DNA from: Methanosarcinales archaeon
GTDB taxonomy: Archaea > Halobacteriota > Methanosarcinia > Methanosarcinales > Methanogasteraceae
Direction: 5' to 3'
NCBI GenBank assembly: GCA_030606635.1
Contig: JAUWGA010000037.1
Location: 1 to 11,956 of the forward strand
DNA: 11,956 nucleotides
Part shown: in pieces, positions 6,037 to 11,956 of the stretch
How positions within the stretch are numbered: the first letter of the stretch is position 1
Layout of the letters: each line of letters begins with the position of its first letter
Notes under the pieces: generated by a model
The model's input: only the letters and a program-made list of their open reading frames with translations
Database searches by the model: none
Told to the model about the DNA's origin: nothing
Made by a program: the position numbers and the translations under genes

Positions 6037-6606
6037 TCATGCCTCCTTGTCCAGTATGCTATCTCCTTCCTGAACTCTGGTCGGGCGCTCGGAGTGCATT
6101 TCATGCGCAAGCGGAGAGTTCTTGTAATAGTCGATCAGCATCTCTTCTTCCTTTGATACAATGTAACTCGGTACCGACGTTCTGCGTCCGGATATTGCAA
6201 CGTGTCCGTGCGTGATGAACTGGCGCGCCTGGCGCATACTGTGCACAAGTCCCTGCCGGTATACCTGTGTCTGGAGACGCCGTTCGAGGATATCCCCGAT
6301 CTCAAGACTCAAGATAGCGTCCAGATCCGTATCACTCTTCAGGACCCCGTAACGCTGCAACCGCGCGATGATCTGGTCCGCCTCATCTTTCGTATGTCCG
6401 GCAAGTTCTCCCTTTGCTGCGGATTCGGCGAGCAATCTGCGTGCAGCGCGCCTGTACTTACGAAGAATGTTCTCAGCAGTCCAGACCTCCCGCTTGTTCC
6501 GAAGCCCGTAAGTCTTGACCAGTTCACTCTCGAATGCGAGTTTCTCTGCCCGCCACGGATGTCTTGGCGTGCTATATGTTTTATGATATTTGCGTGGATG
6601 TCCCAT
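6037..6606 (-). CDS. rps4: 30S ribosomal protein uS4
   Basis: uS4 is a primary 16S rRNA-binding protein at the 5' domain of the small subunit. The 189-residue length and the opening MGHPRKYHKTYSTPRHPW are typical of archaeal uS4. The S4 RNA-binding domain is visible at about residues 105-165, with QGLVHSMRQARQFITHGHVAI and a GRRTSVPSY hairpin. The start ATG 6606 has AGGTGA about 4 bases upstream, formed across the end of rps13, whose stop is 8 bases away. The stop lies 2 bases before the preferred rps11 start, so translation in the operon is likely coupled. Confidence 0.97.
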   Translation of the reverse strand: MGHPRKYHKTYSTPRHPWRAEKLAFESELVKTYGLRNKREVWTAENILRKYRRAARRLLAESAAKGELAGHTKDEADQIIARLQRYGVLKSDTDLDAILSLEIGDILERRLQTQVYRQGLVHSMRQARQFITHGHVAISGRRTSVPSYIVSKEEEMLIDYYKNSPLAHEMHSERPTRVQEGDSILDKEA

Positions 6607-6614
6607 GAATTCAC

Positions 6615-7094
6615 CTACTTCACTATGCGTTTCCTGCTGACGCCAACCGTGGCACCGCTTCTCCCTGTCGACCGTGTCCGCTGTCCGCGAACCCTTAAGC
6701 CCCGCTCATGCCGGATTCCACTGTAACTGCGGGTCTTCTTCATGGTGTTGATATCCTCGTTCACAGATAACACAAGATCCACACCGATGATATGTTTATC
6801 TTCGCCGGTCAGGAAGTCCCGCCTTCGATTCAGCATCCATGTCGGAACCGCACTTTCAAAATTCGCGATTACCTGCTTGAGTTTTTCGATTTCAGCATCA
6901 TCCAGTGACCCTATGATCGATGTCGGATCTATCCCGGCGCCGTCTGCGAGAATCCTTGATGTCCGCCTACCAACGCCCTTTAATCCTGTGAGCGCGTACT
7001 GAACCGACTGGTGTCCATCCAGATCGGCGTTTGCGATACGTACAAGATGTTTTATCTCTGCCGTTTCTTCTGGCGTTTCTTCGATGTCTGTCAT
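6615..7094 (-). CDS. rps13: 30S ribosomal protein uS13
   Basis: uS13 sits in the head of the small subunit and contacts P-site tRNA and the bridge to the large subunit. The 159-residue protein matches archaeal uS13: an acidic N-terminal extension (about 1-14), KHLVRIANADLDG, the helix-hairpin-helix LTGLKGVGRRTSRIL (about 37-51), RRRDFLTGEDKHIIG, and a basic C-terminus with RHERGLRVRGQRTRSTGR. The start ATG 7094 has AAGGA 6 bases upstream. It is the first gene of the rps13-rps4-rps11 operon, with a promoter immediately ahead, and is divergent from pyk. Confidence 0.97.
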   Translation of the reverse strand: MTDIEETPEETAEIKHLVRIANADLDGHQSVQYALTGLKGVGRRTSRILADGAGIDPTSIIGSLDDAEIEKLKQVIANFESAVPTWMLNRRRDFLTGEDKHIIGVDLVLSVNEDINTMKKTRSYSGIRHERGLRVRGQRTRSTGRSGATVGVSRKRIVK

Positions 7095-7120
7095 TATGGT
7101 TCCTTTGGGCGGCTATGTGT

Positions 7121-7131
7121 AAATAAAGTAT
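7121..7131 (-). promoter_or_regulatory. TATA box for the rps13-rps4-rps11 operon
   Basis: TACTTTATTTA on the minus strand lies about 27-37 bases before the rps13 ATG. Initiation near 7100 would leave a very short leader, so the AAGGA site would lie at or near the 5' end of the message. Confidence 0.5.
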
Positions 7132-7149
7132 TTGGTGCCGCGGGGTGTC

Positions 7150-7176
7150 AAGTTGCCCGGGGTATTAACTGACCCC
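7150..7176. repeat. G/C-rich palindromic intergenic element, copy 2
   Basis: AAGTTGCCCGGGGT (7150-7163) differs from the copy at 3770 by one base. It leads into a hairpin with CGGGGT/ACCCCG arms and an 8-base loop. Both copies lie upstream of minus-strand genes. It could be a shared regulator site or a small dispersed repeat; two copies do not decide this. Confidence 0.45.
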
Positions 7177-7307
7177 GAGGATCATATATGGTTGGGTTCA
7201 TCACGAATGCCGCGAATTTAGCGGATGCAACGAATCGAGTAAATCGGCGGAAAACACTCGGATTTTTAGACATTGCCCGGATTATGCAAAACCCGCAGTC
7301 TCAAAAC

Positions 7308-7316
7308 CCTTATATG
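7308..7316 (+). promoter_or_regulatory. TATA box for pyk
   Basis: CCTTATATG follows a purine-rich AAAAC stretch that could serve as BRE. Initiation would be expected around 7337, giving a leader of about 75 bases to ATG 7412, or about 18 bases if ATG 7355 is used. Confidence 0.5.
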
Positions 7317-7411
7317 CCGCCCCTCAAAAGAGTAAACCGGACTTGGGTTGGGGGATGATACGTAAATTCCTGACCGACTGGAACCCGGGACTATTACACT
7401 TGCACAGAACC

Positions 7412-8830
7412 ATGACCCTGAGAAGAACAAAGATCGTCTGCACCACCGGACCAGCCACTGAATCCGAGGAATCCCTGCGCCAGCTGATCGGACGCGGTAT
7501 GGACGTCTGCCGGCTCAACATGTCGCATGGCACGCATGAGTGGCACGCGAGACAGATACGCATGGTACGGGCTATTTCGCAGGAGCAGAACCGTGCCATC
7601 GCCATCATGGCGGATATCCAGGGTCCGAAGATCAGGACCTCCCGGGTGCAGGGCGGAAGCGTCGTTCTACGCGCTGGAGATGATCTGACCATCCACTCCA
7701 GCGATATAATCGGGGATGGGTGTCATATCGGCGTGAGGTATCCGCTCTTTGCTAAAGAGGTGTCAGAAGGTCAGACGATCATGATTGATGACGGCAGGAT
7801 CAGGATGGTGGTCGTGGAAACCGATGGAGAGTGTGTCGAGGCGAAGGTCGTTGTCGGAGGCGTTCTAACCGATAAGAGGGGAGTAAGCGTCCCGGATGCA
7901 CATTTTTCAGTACCGAGCGTCACTGAAAAGGACAAACGGGATCTCTCATTTGGAATAAAACACGATGTCGATTACATCGCGGTTTCATTCGTGCGAAGAG
8001 CGTCCGATATCTCCGGTGTCAAGCAGATGATCCATGAGCAGGGGGGAGATATCCCGGTCATCGCCAAAATTGAGACGAAAAAGGGGCTTGACAATTTTTC
8101 AGAGATACTGAATGTGGCGGATGGGATTATGGTTGCGAGAGGAGATCTCGGAGTCGAGATTCCGATCGAAGAGGTTCCGATTACGCAGAAGAGGCTCATC
8201 AAGGAGGCAAATGCAGCAGGCAAGCCTGTCATCACAGCCACCCAGATGCTCGAATCGATGATCCATGATGCGATCCCGACCCGCGCCGAGGCGACAGACG
8301 TCGCAAACGCCATACTGGACGGAACTGATGCGATCATGCTCTCGGGGGAGACCACGATCGGGGACTATCCGATCGAGAGCCTTGTCATGATGGACCGGAT
8401 CGCAAGAACGACCGAGTCTGCTAGCTTGCGGGTGCGCACGGAAGCAGACGCCGGTGCGACCGGACTCTCGATAAAACGCAGCATCGGGCGCGCCGTCTGT
8501 CAGCTTGCACGCGATCTGAATGCCGCAGCGATCATCACCACCACATACTCAGGAAGCACGGCAACCGTCGTCTCGATGTACCGCCCGGAAACTCCGATCA
8601 TCGCGATAACACCGGACGAGGCGACATTCCGCAGACTTGCGCTTATATGGGGCGTTACCACGCTGAGAATCCCTGCGGTGGAGACGACCGACGAGGCGAT
8701 GGATGTATCGGTGCGATCCGCTATGGACGCCGGCTTCGTGAAGGCAGGGGACCGGGTGGTGCTCACGACCGGAGTGCCGATCTTCGTTGCCGGAACCACC
8801 AACCTGATCACGGTGAGGGTGGTGGAGTGA
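7412..8830 (+). CDS. pyk: Pyruvate kinase
   Basis: Pyruvate kinase (EC 2.7.1.40) transfers the phosphate of phosphoenolpyruvate to ADP in the last glycolytic step. From ATG 7412 the protein has 472 residues, the usual length, and begins RRTKIVCTTGPA as in the family. Visible signatures are CRLNMSHG (33-40), ADIQGPKIRT (67-76), the B domain (about 75-165), AKIETKKG with catalytic Lys219, ARGDLGVEIP (242-251, metal binding), ATQMLESM and TRAEATDVANAILDG, and DAIMLSGETTIGDYP. The C-terminal domain is complete and ends in GTTNLITVRVVE. In-frame starts at 7355 (ATG) and 7343 (TTG) would add 19-23 residues not typical of the family. No Shine-Dalgarno site clearly decides the start. The last 36 codons and the 3' flank are duplicated downstream of the next gene. 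Confidence 0.96.
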   Translation: MTLRRTKIVCTTGPATESEESLRQLIGRGMDVCRLNMSHGTHEWHARQIRMVRAISQEQNRAIAIMADIQGPKIRTSRVQGGSVVLRAGDDLTIHSSDIIGDGCHIGVRYPLFAKEVSEGQTIMIDDGRIRMVVVETDGECVEAKVVVGGVLTDKRGVSVPDAHFSVPSVTEKDKRDLSFGIKHDVDYIAVSFVRRASDISGVKQMIHEQGGDIPVIAKIETKKGLDNFSEILNVADGIMVARGDLGVEIPIEEVPITQKRLIKEANAAGKPVITATQMLESMIHDAIPTRAEATDVANAILDGTDAIMLSGETTIGDYPIESLVMMDRIARTTESASLRVRTEADAGATGLSIKRSIGRAVCQLARDLNAAAIITTTYSGSTATVVSMYRPETPIIAITPDEATFRRLALIWGVTTLRIPAVETTDEAMDVSVRSAMDAGFVKAGDRVVLTTGVPIFVAGTTNLITVRVVE

Positions 8831-8868
8831 GGATGCAGAACGAATCCCCTGTTTTTGAGATTTTTGTA
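8721..8868 (+). repeat. Direct repeat, left copy (pyk 3' end plus flank)
   Basis: This 148-base segment covers the last 36 codons of pyk, its stop and 38 bases of 3' flank. It matches 11582-11729 without gaps at 131 of 148 positions by my count. The pair brackets the KAP-HEAT gene in the same orientation. Outside the segment the similarity stops sharply on the left and fades on the right. Confidence 0.9.
8851..8867 (+). terminator. T-rich pyk terminator
   Basis: Two T runs (GTTTTTGAGATTTTTGT) begin 20 bases after the pyk stop, the usual archaeal intrinsic termination signal. The sequence is kept in the right-hand repeat copy at 11712-11728. Confidence 0.55.
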
Positions 8869-8884
8869 CCGACTAAGCGCCATA

Positions 8885-8892
8885 GATAAATA
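8885..8892 (+). promoter_or_regulatory. TATA box for the KAP-HEAT gene
   Basis: GATAAATA lies 23-30 bases before ATG 8915, and no Shine-Dalgarno sequence precedes that ATG. The arrangement predicts a leaderless transcript that is independent of pyk. Confidence 0.55.
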
Positions 8893-8914
8893 CGAATAGT
8901 ACTTATCATTCTGT

Positions 8915-11380
8915 ATGGCTGAGAAGGCGCCCAGACTGGAGATATTCGGGGATTCACCGACAACAGAAGATGGGTTGGGATTTGATGATTATGCAGATAT
9001 TCTTTTGGGGATGGTCGGGAATTTTGATGCCAAGAGCCCTCTGACCATCGGCATTCACGGAAGATGGGGAAGTGGGAAAACAAGCTTGATGAGGATGGTT
9101 GAGAAAAAGTTTGAGGATGACGAGGGTGTTAAGACGGTCTGGTTCAACGCCTGGGCTTATGGGAGGGACGAGTCGATCGGACTTGCGTTGTTGCAGCAGA
9201 TATTGATTGAGTTCCAAGAAGAAGAGGGGTTAAAAGAAAAAGGCAAGACGCTCCTTGGAAACGTTGTGAAATTGGGAACTGACGCCCTCTTAAGAAAAAT
9301 CACAATGATAACCCTCGAAGAAGCAAGAGAGATTTTTGAGAACAGCATTGGGATAAAAAGCACTCTCAGACATGATTTTGAAGCAGTGATAGATGAGTGT
9401 TTAGAAGATAGGGGGAGGTTAGTTGTGTTCATCGATGATCTGGATAGATGCCTGCCAGAGAAGACGATCGAGATTCTTGAGGTGATAAAACTCTTTTTAG
9501 ACGTTCCAAAATGTATATTCGTGATTGGCGTGGAGAAAGAGGTGATTGAGAAAGGGATCGAGGTCAGATACAAAAGCAAGGAGCAGAAAATACCGATCAG
9601 CGGACAAGATTACATAGAAAAGATAATTCAGATTCCTTTTGTCCTTCCACCAATCAGGGAAGATGATATGGCAGCTTTTATCGAAAAGTTGGGTATTGGG
9701 GAACGGGAGAAGGGGTATGTAAAGATCGTTGCAAAATACACTGGATGCAACCCTCGAAAGGTGAAGATGTTCTTGAATGTACTCAGGATACGACGGGCGA
9801 TTGCGGAAAGAACAGGAGAGGGGATTGAACCTGACCGGTCTGCGAAACTCTTCGTCTTCGAATACGTTTTTCAAGAGTTTTACAAGGATCTTGTGAAGTA
9901 TATGGACGGAGATCTTCTCTGTGAGTTAGAACGACTTGCAAAAGGATATTCTGACGAAGAACTGGAAGGAAAGTTGAAAAACTCTAAACTCCTGAGGAAA
10001 TATCATGAAGATGGGGATTTGGGTAGCGTATTGAGAGACGAGCCATTCTTCTGTGGAATCGATATTGAACCATATATCTATCTATCAGGAACCGAAGCGT
10101 CTCAGGAAGTTATGGTATTTGATGAATCCGTACTGAATGAGTTGTTGAGCGGGGATTATGTGAAAATGGGTCATGCTGCAAATATGATTAATAAAATGCC
10201 GGATTCAGAGAAGCAGCAATTTTTAAACGTCGTTATATCGAAATTAAAAGATAAGAATGCGTTTGTGCGTGAGATCGCTGCAGAGGATCTTGGGATGATA
10301 GGTGATGCAAGAGCAGTTGAAGCACTGGAAGAGGCATTGAAGGATGAGAAGGCATCTGTGCGTGGGACTGTTGTACGGGCCCTTGAGGGAGTAGGTGGCA
10401 CAATGGCAGTTGAGATACTGATAGGGGCATTAAAAGATGAGAATGTGCCTGTGCGTGGGCGAGCTGCAGAGGCTCTTGGACGTATAGGCGATTCAGAAGC
10501 AGTTGAGGCACTGATAGGGGCATTGGGGGACGAGGGTGAATATGTGCGCAGGAATGTTGCAGAGGCTCTTAGAGAGATAGGTGATGCAAGAGCAGTTGAA
10601 GCACTGGAAGAGGCATTGAAGGATGAGAAGGCAGATGTGCGTGGGCGAGCTGCAGAGGCTCTTGGAAATATATGTGATGCAGGAGCAGTTGAGGCACTGA
10701 AAGAACTGTTGAAGGACGAGGACGTGCCTGTGCGTATGAGTGCTGCAAAGGCTCTTGGAGATATAGGTGGTACAGGGGCAGTTGAAGCACTAAAAGAAGC
10801 GCTGAAGGATGAGGATGCGTCCGTGCGGGAGAATGCTGCATGGCCCCTTGGATGGATAGGTGGCACAGGAGCAGTTGAGGCACTGGAAGAAGCGTTGATG
10901 GATGAGGATGCGTCTGTGCGTGTGAGTGCTGCAGGGGCTTTTGGTGATATAGGCGATCCAAGAGCAATTGAAGCGCTGGAAGAAGCACTGAAGGATGAGG
11001 ATGCGTTTGTGCGTGTGAGTGCTGCAGAGAATCTTGGACGTATAGGTGATGTAGGGGCAGTTGAGGCACTGATAGAAGTGTTGGAGGATGAGGATGACTA
11101 TGTGCGTGAGACTGTTGTATTAGCTCTTGGAGCGATACGTGATCCAGGAGCAGTCGAGGCACTGATGGGGGCATTAAAAGATGTGGATGTAGAGGTGCGT
11201 AGGTCTGCTGCATTGGTTCTTGGAGCTATAGGTGATCCACGAGCAGTTGAAGCACTGGAAGAGGTATTGAAGGATCTGGACGAAATTGTGCGTGAGACCG
11301 CTGCGCAGGCTCTCGAAAAAATCGAAGCCAAACAAAAATCAACGAACACGGAAGCAGAGGATAATTCTTCAGACAGATAA
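8915..11380 (+). CDS. KAP-family P-loop NTPase with C-terminal HEAT-repeat solenoid
   Basis: The product has 821 residues. Residues about 15-300 form a KAP-type STAND NTPase: Walker A GRWGSGKTS (49-57, Lys55), WFNAWAYGRDE (76-86), Walker B with acidic pair LVVFIDDLDRC (169-179), VIGVEKEV, and the NPRKVKMFLN segment (279-288). Many KAP proteins have membrane helices inside the ATPase domain; none is evident here, so a soluble protein is likely. A linker (about 300-432) leads to one degenerate and eleven regular 31-residue HEAT repeats (464-804) and a short polar tail. KAP proteins include phage-excluding PifA of plasmid F and animal Kidins220 (ankyrin plus KAP). A sensor or scaffold with ATP-driven switching, perhaps in defence, is inference. 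The gene looks more A/T-rich than pyk, has its own promoter, and lies between two copies of the pyk 3' end, suggesting acquisition. Confidence 0.93.
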   Translation: MAEKAPRLEIFGDSPTTEDGLGFDDYADILLGMVGNFDAKSPLTIGIHGRWGSGKTSLMRMVEKKFEDDEGVKTVWFNAWAYGRDESIGLALLQQILIEFQEEEGLKEKGKTLLGNVVKLGTDALLRKITMITLEEAREIFENSIGIKSTLRHDFEAVIDECLEDRGRLVVFIDDLDRCLPEKTIEILEVIKLFLDVPKCIFVIGVEKEVIEKGIEVRYKSKEQKIPISGQDYIEKIIQIPFVLPPIREDDMAAFIEKLGIGEREKGYVKIVAKYTGCNPRKVKMFLNVLRIRRAIAERTGEGIEPDRSAKLFVFEYVFQEFYKDLVKYMDGDLLCELERLAKGYSDEELEGKLKNSKLLRKYHEDGDLGSVLRDEPFFCGIDIEPYIYLSGTEASQEVMVFDESVLNELLSGDYVKMGHAANMINKMPDSEKQQFLNVVISKLKDKNAFVREIAAEDLGMIGDARAVEALEEALKDEKASVRGTVVRALEGVGGTMAVEILIGALKDENVPVRGRAAEALGRIGDSEAVEALIGALGDEGEYVRRNVAEALREIGDARAVEALEEALKDEKADVRGRAAEALGNICDAGAVEALKELLKDEDVPVRMSAAKALGDIGGTGAVEALKEALKDEDASVRENAAWPLGWIGGTGAVEALEEALMDEDASVRVSAAGAFGDIGDPRAIEALEEALKDEDAFVRVSAAENLGRIGDVGAVEALIEVLEDEDDYVRETVVLALGAIRDPGAVEALMGALKDVDVEVRRSAALVLGAIGDPRAVEALEEVLKDLDEIVRETAAQALEKIEAKQKSTNTEAEDNSSDR
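10304..11326 (+). repeat. Eleven tandem 93-base (31-codon) HEAT-repeat units inside the KAP gene
   Basis: The units run without any insertion or deletion, 11 x 93 bases, with consensus D-x-x-AVEAL-x-x-ALKDE-x-x-x-VR-x-x-AA-x-ALG-x-IG. Units 1 and 4 share a 58-base identical stretch (10297-10354 and 10576-10633); units 2 and 4 share a 30-base identical stretch (10451-10480 and 10637-10666). One degenerate unit precedes the array (10211-10303). Variation is concentrated at unit positions 16-18 and 21-22. Confidence 0.95.
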
Positions 11381-11535
11381 GCCCGCTTCCGCCCCTCGCA
11401 CCGACATAGCAATCCACTCACCTATAAGACTTGTTGACCGAGCGGCGGCGGGCGCATCCCTCCCCAAACCCACCGGCATGCAATCCACCCCCCTGCCGCT
11501 CGCGCATCATTCCCGCCCCCTGCCCGGCAGCAACC
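11381..11535. other. Intergenic stretch with no intact gene, possible further pyk remnant
   Basis: No convincing gene is seen. Around 11411-11460 one frame reads SPIRLVDRAAAGASLP, loosely like pyk residues near PIESLVMMDRIA. If real, it would extend the pyk remnant leftward, but in a different frame from the rest, which would fit decay. The similarity is too weak to claim. Confidence 0.4.
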
Positions 11536-11691
11536 ATGATCGAACGTGGAATCGGGCATGCCGTCTGCCTGTGGACATATGCTCCGGACGCCGGCTTCGT
11601 GAAGGCAGGGGACCGGGTGGTACTCACAACCGGGGTGCCGATCAACGTTCCCGGAACCACCAACCGGATCACGGTGAGGGTGGTGGAGTGA
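11536..11691 (+). pseudogene. Truncated remnant of a second pyk copy
   Basis: An open frame of 51 codons encodes a match to two separate parts of pyruvate kinase in order. The first is IERGIGHAVC against IKRSIGRAVC of pyk (8468-8500). The second is DAGFVKAGDRVVLTTGVPI and onward to VRVVE, nearly identical to the pyk C-terminus. Between them about 207 bases of pyk (69 codons) are absent, which keeps the frame. Changes in the conserved part include replacements within GVPIFVAGTTN (F to N, A to P) and L to R. It lacks the catalytic domains and cannot be an active kinase. It is either a decayed tandem copy or a piece carried in with the KAP gene. Confidence 0.75.
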
Positions 11692-11729
11692 GACAGGAGA
11701 ACGAATCCGTGGTTTTCGAGATTTTTGTA
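11582..11729 (+). repeat. Direct repeat, right copy (pyk 3' end plus flank)
   Basis: This is the partner of 8721-8868 at a constant offset of 2861 bases, with substitutions only. Within the coding part there are 9 differences in 110 bases, several silent (GTG/GTA, ACG/ACA, GGA/GGG). After the stop there are 8 in 38, including retained T runs. Confidence 0.9.
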
Positions 11730-11767
11730 AACGAATGCCCACATCTCATCCACCTGAACCATATACA

Positions 11768-11776
11768 TTAAATATA
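11768..11776 (+). promoter_or_regulatory. TATA box for tRNA-Ser
   Basis: The sequence ATTAAATATAG, with TTAAATATA at its core, lies about 45-53 bases before the tRNA. Initiation would be near 11800, leaving a leader of about 20 bases to be removed by RNase P. Confidence 0.5.
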
Positions 11777-11820
11777 GTCGTCAGCGTAATGTAACACCCT
11801 GCACCGATATGCTGTATGTT

Positions 11821-11906
11821 GCCGGGGTGGCAGAGCGGACTAACGCGGCAGGCTCGAGACCTGTTGTTCCCTTTGGAACACTTGGGTTCGAATCCCAACC
11901 CCGGCG
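11821..11906 (+). tRNA. tRNA-Ser (anticodon CGA)
   Basis: The acceptor stem is GCCGGGG/CCCCGGC with discriminator G (11906), and no CCA is encoded. The anticodon stem GCAGG/CCTGT holds loop CTCGAGA, giving CGA, which reads UCG. The long variable arm TGTTCC-CTTT-GGAACA marks a class II tRNA, and serine is fixed by anticodon and G73. The T arm is TTGGG/CCCAA with loop TTCGAAT. The D stem has an A12-C23 mismatch in my alignment. It lies 91 bases after the pyk remnant; tRNA genes are frequent borders of acquired DNA. Confidence 0.95.
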
Positions 11907-11956
11907 TGATCTCACCTATTCGCATCAAAACCCTTTCCCACCTACAGGAAGATAAC

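Larger units (their letters stand above)
7095..7411. other. Intergenic region between divergent rps13 and pyk
   Basis: This 317-base region holds the rps13 promoter, the G/C-rich element and the pyk promoter. A 56-codon open frame (ATG 7188 to TGA 7358, GAGG 7 bases upstream) is present, and its TGA overlaps an in-frame pyk ATG at 7355 as ATGA. The frame contains the pyk TATA box and resembles nothing I know, so I do not call it a gene. Confidence 0.5.

Noticed and set aside
10171..11213. Long open frames on the minus strand across the HEAT repeats, rich in Ser/Ala/Pro or His/Leu/Gln
   Set aside because: They repeat with the same 93-base period as the plus-strand gene and have the composition expected of its complement; they are shadows of the repeat.
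10304..11326. CRISPR array
   Set aside because: The 93-base periodic repeats are in-frame codons of a HEAT solenoid with no spacer structure.
8721..11729. Insertion sequence or transposon with terminal repeats
   Set aside because: The repeats are direct, derive from pyk, and no transposase, terminal inverted repeat or short target duplication is visible.
11286..11771. 161-codon open frame spanning the end of the KAP gene and the pyk remnant
   Set aside because: It overlaps the KAP gene out of frame and reads the duplicated pyk end in the wrong frame (GRRLREGRGPGG), the same product that the wrong frame of pyk gives.

Overview
The window comes from an archaeon of the methanogen-related Euryarchaeota (Halobacteriota; a Methanosarcinales-, Syntropharchaeales- or ANME-like lineage is most likely, but the species cannot be fixed from sequence alone). 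The evidence is a methenyl-tetrahydromethanopterin cyclohydrolase (mch), an archaeal Sm protein, archaeosine tRNA-guanine transglycosylase (tgtA), archaeal-order ribosomal genes rps13-rps4-rps11, tRNA genes without encoded CCA, and TATA-box promoters with several apparently leaderless starts.

Layout. 1-1850 (minus strand): tRNA-Gln(UUG), then a compact row mch - lsm - Cys4 winged-helix protein - membrane protein (cut by the window edge). 2059-3282 (plus): membrane-anchored SppA-type S49 peptidase whose 3' end overlaps, tail to tail, an unrecognised cysteine-rich gene on the minus strand (3170-3694). 3822-5312 (minus): tgtA. 5447-5641 (plus): 64-residue zinc-ribbon protein, ending 3 bases from the end of the oppositely directed ribosomal operon rps13-rps4-rps11 (7094 to 5645). 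7412-8830 (plus): pyruvate kinase. 8915-11380 (plus): an 821-residue KAP-family P-loop NTPase with eleven 31-residue HEAT-type repeats. 11381-11820: a decayed second copy of the pyk 3' end. 11821-11906: tRNA-Ser(CGA).

The left two thirds is housekeeping: C1 metabolism, RNA binding, protein quality control, tRNA modification, translation, glycolysis. The right third looks like an accessory insertion. The KAP-HEAT gene is bracketed by two direct copies of a 148-base segment that spans the last 36 codons of pyk, its stop and its T-rich 3' flank (about 88 percent identical, no gaps). The gene looks more A/T-rich than pyk, has its own TATA box placed for a leaderless transcript, and lies next to a tRNA gene. 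KAP NTPases include a known phage-exclusion protein (PifA of plasmid F). A soluble KAP ATPase with a very regular, DNA-level repetitive solenoid is therefore a reasonable candidate for an uncharacterised sensing or defence protein; that function is inference.

Other notable points are C33 instead of U33 in the tRNA-Gln anticodon loop, a short G/C-rich motif shared by two intergenic regions, and a ribosomal operon that stops after rps11 with no rpoD.
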